DNA of 64,000 nt from Chryseobacterium sp. SSA4.19 (GTDB lineage: Bacteria > Bacteroidota > Bacteroidia > Flavobacteriales > Weeksellaceae), in NCBI RefSeq assembly GCF_022601875.1, contig NZ_JAKVIP010000023.1:1-64000 (forward strand), given 5' to 3'. Within the stretch, counting starts at the first letter, position 1, and every line of letters begins with the position of its first letter. The position numbers and the translations under genes are program-made. This document shows positions 17,691 to 25,500 of the stretch, piece by piece. The notes beneath the pieces are model-generated. The model did no database searches, was not told the origin of the DNA, and saw nothing but the letters and a program-made list of their open reading frames with translations.

Positions 17691-18335
17691 ATGTGGAATA
17701 AAATTAAAAAAATCATATTCATCATTCTCGTTCTGAATGTATTGTTTATTGTATGGGGAAGATTTTTTAATCCGCCTATTACGATTACACAGATCGGAGG
17801 CCTTTTAGAATACGGAAGGCTTCAGAGGGATTACATTTCTTACGATGAAATGGGAAACAATGTAAAAAAAGCGGTTATTGCATCAGAAGATCAAAACTTC
17901 TTTATCCATGACGGTTTCGATTATAAAGCCATCGAAAAAGCCATGAAGAGCAATAAGAAAGGAAAAAAACTTCGGGGCGGAAGTACGATCTCCCAGCAAA
18001 CGGCTAAAAATATATTCCTTTGGCAGGGAAGAAGCTGGCTGAGGAAAGGGCTCGAAGCGATGTACACCTTCATTATTGAAAAAGTATGGACCAAGGATAT
18101 TATCCTTGAGAGATACCTGAATTCTATTGAAATGGGACAGGGTGTTTTTGGAATAGAAGCCGCTTCGCAATATTATTTCGGAAAATCTTCAAAAAATCTT
18201 ACGGTCTCTGAAGCTGCCTGGATTGCAGCCGTTTTACCCAATCCCAAAAAGTATGACCCTAAAAACCCTTCTGCATATCTGAGCAAAAAACACAGCTGGA
18301 TTATGAGACAGATGAGGAATGTGAGTTTGAAATAG
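17691..18335 (+). CDS. mtgA: Monofunctional peptidoglycan glycosyltransferase
   Basis: A 214-residue GT51 transglycosylase. One N-terminal membrane anchor (about 7-24) is followed by the catalytic domain. The catalytic glutamate is E66 in AVIASEDQNFFIHDGFD. The second motif GGSTISQQTAKN is at 97-108, and RKGLEAMYTFIIEKVWTKDIILERYLNSIEMGQGVFGIEAAS follows in pieces typical of the family, as does the ending LPNPKKYDP. There is no transpeptidase domain. It polymerises lipid II into glycan strands at the outer face of the inner membrane. The next gene starts 13 bp downstream and is probably cotranscribed. Confidence 0.93.
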   Translation: MWNKIKKIIFIILVLNVLFIVWGRFFNPPITITQIGGLLEYGRLQRDYISYDEMGNNVKKAVIASEDQNFFIHDGFDYKAIEKAMKSNKKGKKLRGGSTISQQTAKNIFLWQGRSWLRKGLEAMYTFIIEKVWTKDIILERYLNSIEMGQGVFGIEAASQYYFGKSSKNLTVSEAAWIAAVLPNPKKYDPKNPSAYLSKKHSWIMRQMRNVSLK

Positions 18336-18348
18336 TATCTTTGCAGGA

Positions 18349-20379
18349 ATGAAACTCTTTAACTCCAGCATAAATTTTGAGTCTGTTCTTAAAAAATACT
18401 TTTCTTTTAAGAACGAGACACTCTCTCTGGAGCCGCTTGCGGAATTCCTGGAGGGAATAAAAAGTGCGGATTTCACGGAGGTCCTTAATTTTTTCAAGAG
18501 CCATCCTCAGATTACTGATAGTTTTAAACAGTATCTGCATCATATTTTCAGGGATAAAACTTTTAATCTGTCACTGACTGAAGCCAATATCCTGTCTGAA
18601 AACGCCTTTGTGCCTGAACTCAAAAAAAGGATTCTTAACAAAGTGCTGCCTCCGGTTGTCAACGAAAAGACCATCTGGTACATGATTGACAACGTAAGTT
18701 TCAAGCCGAAAAATGATCTGGAATTCCTTCATAATATTCCTGAACACGAAATTAATGAGTTTTTCCGTTTGCTCGGGATCTCAGATTTTATCATTATGCC
18801 GGATGTAAAAAAGGAAATTCTTTTCTCTATGAACATCCTTTCGTGGCGGGTAACGGGATCTGCTATGGAAACCGAGGTGGTAAGGATGGCACCTGAATAC
18901 CGTAATTTCGACAATCCGTTCCTGGCTTTGCAAAACGAGCTTGAAGAACTTGCCTCCGAATTTGAGAAGAATCCACGGCTGCAGCTGCATTCAAAAGACA
19001 GCAGGTATAAACAGATTAAGATTTATATCGAGCAGTGCCTGGAGTTCGTTACGATTGCATTTAAAAATTCTTCCAGGTATGGAATTTCAGGAAAGATTAA
19101 TCAGTCTTTGTTAAAAATCCGCCAGCAGGTTCAGCGGATTTTTGAGATTGTCCAGTTACTGGTCATCGATAATGAAAAAGATATTTTAATCAATTCAAAA
19201 CAACTTGTTTTTAATATTTTAAGATATAAATCTCACCGGAATAATATTTCTGAGCTGATCAATGACAGCACAAGGCTTATTTCGCATTTAATTACCAACC
19301 ATACGGCAGAAGCGGGCGCCCACTATATTACGTCAACCCGGAAAGAATATATGAATATGTTCTATAAAGCCAGTGGGGGAGGGATTATTGTCGGTGCTTT
19401 ATGCGTATTGAAAATGCTGTACGGCTACATTCCCGGAAGTGATTTTTCACATGCATTTTTATATTCCATGAATTACGCCATGGGTTTTGTGATGATTTAC
19501 CTGATGAGGTTTACTTTAGCGACGAAACAGCCGGCCATGACTGCGGCTACGATGACAAAAGTATTGTCAGAAGAGGGAAATATTAAAAGTGACAGTACGG
19601 AATTTGCCCATCTGGTTTCAAAATTATTCAGAAGCCAGTTCATTGCTTTTGTTGGGAATGTACTTTTGTCCTTTCCCATTGCTCTGATTATTATTTACGG
19701 ACTCGATGTTTTTTTTTCGCAGAATGTAGCTGTGGAAAGATCAGATAAACTGTTGAAAGACCTTGATCCTTTTCAGTCCAAAGCGATTCTTCACGCATGT
19801 ATTGCGGGGTTTTATCTTTTTATTTCAGGAATTATCTCAGGAAATATCGGAAACAATTCTGTTTTTTACCAGATACCGGAAAGAATTTCCAAGAATATTC
19901 CGATCAGAAGGTTTTTCGGAAAAAATTTCGCAAAAGGCATGTCTGCATATTATGCTAAAAACTGGCCCGGAATCGTATCCAATTTTTGGTTTGGGGTATT
20001 TTTGGGTGCCACTGCACCGGTTGGATTATTTTTAGGCTTGGATCTTGATATCCGCCATATTACATTTGCCGCGGGGAATTTTGCCATCGGATTATATGGA
20101 AAAGATTTTTCGGTGGATGCTTATACGTTCTGGATTTCTTTTATTACGGTTTTCCTGATCGGGTTCTTTAACTTCCTGATAAGTTTCAGCTTATCGATGT
20201 TCCTGGCATTCAGATCCAGAAAACTGAATTTCGGGCAGGTAAGTGAGATTTATAAAGAAATTTTCAGATATTTTATGAAAAATCCGTTACGGTTTTTCCT
20301 TCCGTTAAGCTCCGGGCTGGATAAAAAAACGGATGATCTGATGAACAGTACCATCGCTACAAAATCCGGAGATCATTAA
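18349..20379 (+). CDS. PF10136-type membrane protein ('site-specific recombinase' family)
   Basis: A 676-residue protein that matches what I remember of the family called 'SpecificRecomb'. The N-terminal half (about 1-330) is soluble and helical. The C-terminal half has about seven hydrophobic segments, for example GGGIIVGALCVLKMLYG, FIAFVGNVLLSFPIALIII, FWFGVFLGATAPVGLFLGL and FWISFITVFLIGFFNFLIS. No tyrosine- or serine-recombinase catalytic pattern is visible, so the family name is probably misleading. It lies 13 bp after mtgA, hinting at an envelope role. Its last 23 bp overlap the 3' end of the convergent DUF721 gene. A TATCTTTG box at 18336-18343 might allow separate transcription. Confidence 0.75.
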   Translation: MKLFNSSINFESVLKKYFSFKNETLSLEPLAEFLEGIKSADFTEVLNFFKSHPQITDSFKQYLHHIFRDKTFNLSLTEANILSENAFVPELKKRILNKVLPPVVNEKTIWYMIDNVSFKPKNDLEFLHNIPEHEINEFFRLLGISDFIIMPDVKKEILFSMNILSWRVTGSAMETEVVRMAPEYRNFDNPFLALQNELEELASEFEKNPRLQLHSKDSRYKQIKIYIEQCLEFVTIAFKNSSRYGISGKINQSLLKIRQQVQRIFEIVQLLVIDNEKDILINSKQLVFNILRYKSHRNNISELINDSTRLISHLITNHTAEAGAHYITSTRKEYMNMFYKASGGGIIVGALCVLKMLYGYIPGSDFSHAFLYSMNYAMGFVMIYLMRFTLATKQPAMTAATMTKVLSEEGNIKSDSTEFAHLVSKLFRSQFIAFVGNVLLSFPIALIIIYGLDVFFSQNVAVERSDKLLKDLDPFQSKAILHACIAGFYLFISGIISGNIGNNSVFYQIPERISKNIPIRRFFGKNFAKGMSAYYAKNWPGIVSNFWFGVFLGATAPVGLFLGLDLDIRHITFAAGNFAIGLYGKDFSVDAYTFWISFITVFLIGFFNFLISFSLSMFLAFRSRKLNFGQVSEIYKEIFRYFMKNPLRFFLPLSSGLDKKTDDLMNSTIATKSGDH

Positions 20380-20656
20380 ACTGATCCGCTCCGAATTTAT
20401 CCTGGAATTTTTTCAGATAAAAACTTTTACGCATCTGGAAATCATGTTTTAATAAAGGTGAATTGACGGTTATGACAATGCATTTATCCTCTATATTCAC
20501 ACTTCTGATTTCCCGGAACAGGCCTTCATCAAGATATTCTTCCAGAAAATCTTTAATTTCAAAAGCGATAAGCTTATTTTCAAAACCGTAAATCCGGGCA
20601 AAAGATTTTACGAGATCCGAAGATTGGTATTCACGTCTTTTTTTCCTCATGATCAC
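20357..20656 (-). CDS. DUF721 (DciA-like) protein
   Basis: A 99-residue basic protein of the DUF721 family. The core is an N-terminal basic helix (MRKKRREYQ) and a KH-like fold with SVNIEDKCIVITVNSPLLKHDFQMRK, then a YLKKFQDKFG helix. DciA proteins of this family help load the replicative helicase DnaB in bacteria that lack DnaC. The gene overlaps recF by 4 bp (ATGA), so translation is coupled. Pairing with recF is common and points to DNA replication. Its 3' end overlaps the convergent membrane-protein gene by 23 bp, with no terminator between them. Confidence 0.82.
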   Translation of the reverse strand: MIMRKKRREYQSSDLVKSFARIYGFENKLIAFEIKDFLEEYLDEGLFREIRSVNIEDKCIVITVNSPLLKHDFQMRKSFYLKKFQDKFGADQFNDLRIL

Positions 20657-21756
20657 ACTTCAAAAATTATACTTTCTTCATTAATTTTCTTCACAACATT
20701 TTCGGTACGTTCCCTATGTGTATCCGTGATGAAGATCTGCCCGAAATTTTCCTGGTTTACCAATTCAATCAGCTGGGAAACGCGGTTGTCATCCAGCTTG
20801 TCAAAAATATCATCCAGCAAAAGGATCGGGGTTTTTCCGGTCAGTTCCTTCACTAAGCTCATCTGTGCAAGTTTTAAAGAAATAAGAAATGATTTCTGCT
20901 GGCCCTGGGAACCAATTTTCTTAATGAGAACAGAATCCATTTCAAAAAGGAGATCGTCCTTGTGGATTCCCTTTGAAGTATAGGTCAGCATTCTATCTTT
21001 TTCCAGGCTTTCCGTTAAGAGGCTGTAAAACTTTTTTTCCGGCCGGGAAGTATCAAAATCTTCCAGCAGGTGGGATTCATACAGAACGGAAACACTTTCT
21101 TTTCCTGCCGAAATAATCCTGTAAAAGCTCCGGATAATCGGGTTGAGCCTTTCAACAAAATCTCTTCTCTTGATAAATATCTTTGTACCGAACTTTGCTA
21201 TCGGATCATCGTAGATTTCTAAAGAATCTTTGTCCCAATACCTGTTTTTAGCAAAGTATTTTAGTAGCGCATTTCTCTGCTGAATAGTTTTCTGGTATTG
21301 AATCAGATCGAAAAGATATTCAGAATCGGTTTGCGAAATCATCGAATCCAGGAATTTCCTCCGGCTTTCCCCGGAATCCGAAATGAGATTGGAATCATAC
21401 GGAGAAATCATGACGCTCGGCAAATATCCAATGTGGTCGGCCAGCCGGTCATAGCTTTTATCATTCTTCTTGATTATTTTTTTTGATTCTTTAGGCTGCA
21501 GTATCTTGATGATATCTTCGCTTTCATCATTTTGGATTTCGGCATCAATAGTAAAAAAATCTTCTTCATTTCTGATGTTATTAAGATCCGTATTTCCCAG
21601 GAAGCTTTTTCCGACTGAAAGGTAATGGAGTGCATCCAGGATATTGGTTTTCCCCACACCATTATTGCCCACAAAACAGTTGATCTGCGGTGAGAACTCA
21701 AATTTCTTGTCAGAATGGTTTTTGAAATTGTACAGGGAAAGTTTCTTAATAATCAT
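20653..21756 (-). CDS. recF: DNA replication and repair protein RecF
   Basis: A 367-residue SMC-like ATPase that binds gapped DNA and loads RecA with RecO and RecR. The start MIIKKLSLYNFKNHSDKKFEF is typical. Walker A is GNNGVGKT at 30-37, the ABC-like signature is SQGQQKSFLISLKLAQ, and Walker B is PILLLDDIFDKLD. Its length agrees with the family. It lies between the UbiA-like gene (3-bp gap upstream) and DUF721 (4-bp overlap downstream) in one minus-strand operon. dnaN, often next to recF in other bacteria, is 35 kb away at 56732. Confidence 0.97.
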   Translation of the reverse strand: MIIKKLSLYNFKNHSDKKFEFSPQINCFVGNNGVGKTNILDALHYLSVGKSFLGNTDLNNIRNEEDFFTIDAEIQNDESEDIIKILQPKESKKIIKKNDKSYDRLADHIGYLPSVMISPYDSNLISDSGESRRKFLDSMISQTDSEYLFDLIQYQKTIQQRNALLKYFAKNRYWDKDSLEIYDDPIAKFGTKIFIKRRDFVERLNPIIRSFYRIISAGKESVSVLYESHLLEDFDTSRPEKKFYSLLTESLEKDRMLTYTSKGIHKDDLLFEMDSVLIKKIGSQGQQKSFLISLKLAQMSLVKELTGKTPILLLDDIFDKLDDNRVSQLIELVNQENFGQIFITDTHRERTENVVKKINEESIIFEV

Positions 21757-21759
21757 TCG

Positions 21760-22515
21760 TCAAAAATACTTCATTATAAGCGAAAATAAAAAGGGAAGCG
21801 CAGAACATGTTTCAACCCCGAATGAAAAATAAGCATCACTCCGTTCATTTTCAGAGAAATAGATGAGAAGAAAAGTGATGATAGCCGATAAATAAAAAGC
21901 GATGGAACCTGTAGGGCTTAGATAAAACCCTGTAAGAACGGTGCTGATAAAAACCAGCATATAAGCAATATACTTCGTATTCTGTACACCGATCATGGTG
22001 GGAAATGTTTTTACCGTATCCACTTTCATATCGCGGATGTCAAACGGCAAAACCAGTGCGGTAATGAAAAAGAAACTGATTAAAAATATCGGAATACTGA
22101 ATTCTGGCAACGTCAGCCAACAGTTCATCAGAGCCCACACTAAGCCTACGTAAAAGACTTTCAGCAGAGGGATTTTCCGGATGTAAACGTCGAGGAAAAA
22201 ACTATTGTACAATAACCCTAGTATCACAATAACAGACCATTTTATTAACCGTATTTCATTATGATTATGAATGATTAAAAGAGCACAGACAATCCCGGCA
22301 ATCACATTCAGGATCAGAATTTTAGAAAAATGTCTTGTCTTCTGGTATTTTGTATAAAGATATCCGCTGAAATAAGTAATGAAAATAAAGCAGACTGTGG
22401 GGTAGCGGAATGTATTTTGCTCGATCATGAAAAATACTGCAAAAAGAGTTCCTGTTAAGGATACGTAAAGCTGGCTGTCGATAACCGTTTTTTTCAGTAT
22501 TTTTAAAGAATTCAT
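21760..22515 (-). CDS. UbiA-like prenyltransferase-related membrane protein
   Basis: A 251-residue integral membrane protein with about eight hydrophobic helices. The segment LPFDIRDMKVDTVKTFPTMIG (split: D159, D162, D166) matches the second aspartate-rich motif of UbiA-family prenyltransferases. The first motif (usually NxxxDxxxD near residue 55) is not visible: that loop reads GYLYTKYQKTRH. It may therefore be a non-catalytic or altered member. It is the first gene of the operon with recF and DUF721 and is divergent from the alpha-2-macroglobulin gene, with only 18 bp between the start codons. Its substrate and function are unknown. Confidence 0.7.
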   Translation of the reverse strand: MNSLKILKKTVIDSQLYVSLTGTLFAVFFMIEQNTFRYPTVCFIFITYFSGYLYTKYQKTRHFSKILILNVIAGIVCALLIIHNHNEIRLIKWSVIVILGLLYNSFFLDVYIRKIPLLKVFYVGLVWALMNCWLTLPEFSIPIFLISFFFITALVLPFDIRDMKVDTVKTFPTMIGVQNTKYIAYMLVFISTVLTGFYLSPTGSIAFYLSAIITFLLIYFSENERSDAYFSFGVETCSALPFLFSLIMKYF

Positions 22516-22533
22516 TTATCAAAAATAACACAT

Positions 22534-25500
22534 ATGAAAAGATTTTCAAAGATTTTTGTGCTTTTGCTTCTCCTGCTTGATTTTTCACAGCTTTTTGCCC
22601 AGAAATATTACGATGAACAGTGGAAGAAAGTGGAAGAGAATACCAAAAAAGGAATATATAAATCTAATCTTCCGCTCATCTTAAATATTCAGAACCAGGC
22701 TATGAAAGAAAACAATGCACTGCAGCTGATCCGTTCTTTGAAAAGCGAGTTCAGTATTTTGAACAGGACGGCAGAAAATGATCAGAATAATGCTGCTTCA
22801 AAATTTTTTACCAAAATCTTGAATACAGAGAAACAGATGAAGGGTGATGAAAAAATTATTTTAGAAATATTGTCGAATAATTTTTTATTAGATTATTACC
22901 ATCAGAATAGCTGGAAGATAAACAGCCGCACAAATTTGAATTCCCAGGATCTTTCTCAGATCGAAACATGGAGCAAGCTTGATTTTAAAGAATATCTGAC
23001 GAAAAGTTTCGGACAGCTGGATCAGAAAAAGGCTGAAATGAAAAAAATCTCTCTGGTAAAATATAAAGATCTCTTTTTAAATATAAAAGACATTGCCTAT
23101 TTCCCGACTCTGGCTGATTGGTATACCTTGAAAAAAATTGATTTCCTTTCTGATAACGGATTGTTTACAAAAAATGAACTTACAGAAAACAAAAAACAGA
23201 TTGATGCTGCTTATGATGAGTTGATTTCACAGAACACAGGAAATTCCAAATTATATTTCCTGCATCAGAAACTGGAAAGAAATTGCAGCTTTAATTCATG
23301 TAAAGATAAACTCGAACAGCTTCAGAAGCTTGTAAAATCAAATGTAGAAGGTGACTATAAAGTGGTCATCATGGAACAGGTGATGGATGAATTAATGGCT
23401 AAAAAGCAGGAGAAAGAAGCTCTCACTGTAGCCCGAGAGGCTAAATCTCAGTATCCTAAATCTCCTTTTATTGAAAATATTAAGAATAAAGAACAGGAGA
23501 TCACGGTGCCGTCTCTCAATTTACATTATGAACAGCAGACCCAATCCAATCTGCCGATCCATTTGGTCGCTGAACATAAAAACGTATCAGGTTTTAATCT
23601 GAACATATATGAAGTAAAAGAAGATTTTACATTTTTCTTTCAATATGCCGCAAATTCTTACTCAGATTTATATGGGAAGATCAAAAAGAATTTGGTAAGA
23701 AAAGAAACATACCAGTTGCCGGACTCCAAAGATTATCGTGCACACTCTACATCATTGGAGATACAACCTCTTCCTCCAGGAATCTATATCGCAGAATATA
23801 CAGTTTTGGGAGGTGAAAATAATGATCGTCAGAACTTCTATTTCTTAGTTTCCAACAATAAAATCATCTATCAGAAAAAGGCTGGAAAAGATATTAATGC
23901 AAATGAACTGAAACTGGTAAACAGTGAGAGCGGAAAAGCTGTAGTGAATGAAAACCTTATTTTTTATGAATTTGTAAATGGGAAAACATTAACCAAAACT
24001 TCCGGTAAAACAGATGGGAAAGGGGTTTTTAAATATCCCGCAGGCAAAGAATATTACAGGCGGTATCTGATTCAGCAGCCTAAAACAAATAATTATCAGA
24101 TTTTTAATGCCTATGGTGAGTCTGATTATTCTGAAGAAAACCTTAATAATCAAATCCGGACAAAAGCCCAGATCTTTACGGACAGGGCCATATACAGACC
24201 TGGCCAGACATTGTATTTTAAAGTGATCAATACAAAGATTGATAAGGAAATTGAATCGGTAGCATCAGGAATAAAGCAAAAAATTATTTTAACGGATGCA
24301 AATGGTCAGGAAGTTTCCACCCAGGATTTTACCACGAACGAATTCGGTTCTTACCACGGCAGCTTTATTCTTCCGAAAGGAAAACTGAATGGAACTTTTT
24401 ATTTAAGAACGGATAATGAAACACAGGGATATAAAAATATTCAGGTTGAAGAATATAAAAGGCCGAAGTTTGAAGTGACTTTTGAGCCTGTAAAAGACGA
24501 ATATAAATACGGACAGACCATAGAGTTAAAAGGAAAGACCATAATGTTTTCAGGTGTGGCTCTGAGCAATACGACGGTGCAGTATGAAATTAAAAAGCAA
24601 AATATCCGTTGGAGGTATTTCAGTTGGTACCCTCAGGATAATGATAATGAAAATTCGATTTTAGGAGAAGCTAAAACAGATGATAAAGGAGAGTTTATCA
24701 TAAGGCTGGATCTTCAAAAAGACGAAAAAATAGAAGGGATTCAGATTGATAATTACAAAATCAATGCTTCCGTAACCGATATCAGCGGAGAAACCCAGTC
24801 GGCAGAAACCAATCTGAAAGTGGCTTCCGTTTCACATTACATAGATGCCGGCAGTATTAAAGATGCATTTACAGACGAAAATGTACAACTCAATGTAGGG
24901 ACGAAAAATTATAACGGACAAAATCTTAAAAAGCCGTATCAGGTTAAGCTTTCAAAGCTTGAATCTCCTGACAGGGTTTTCAGGGATAATTTCAAACCGG
25001 AGGTTCAGGATTTGCCGAAATTCTCAAGACAGGAGTTCATCAGTAAGTTTCCCCACGATCTGTATGACAGGAATGATGAAATGGGACACTGGAAAGTTTC
25101 ATCCGTCATTCTGAATGGCTTGAAGCGAAGTGAAGAATCCTTGAATTTAGGGAAACTGGAAGCAGGTGATTATAAATTGGAATTGTATAATATTGAAGGT
25201 AAAGACACCATAAAAAGCGTACAGAACTTTAGCGTCTGGGATAAAAAATTATTAAAAGCCGGACAGAAAACGTTTTTAACGGTTATAGAACCTGTAAACG
25301 AGTTTTCAAGAGGTGAAAAAGCGATAGTATATGCTTATTCTGCAGTTCCTGACGCTTTGGTACATATTTTTATTCAGGATGGATCAGGAAAGACAATTTC
25401 TGATGTAAGAGAGTTTAAAAACGGAGTTTTGGAATATATGGTTGATATTCCCATGGATAAATCCGTTTCAGTTTTAAACCTTCAGTTCCAGATGGTAGCA

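Noticed and set aside
18336..18343. TATCTTTG as promoter of the membrane protein at 18349
   Set aside because: It lacks a -33 box at a suitable distance and would give a leaderless transcript; cotranscription with mtgA is simpler.
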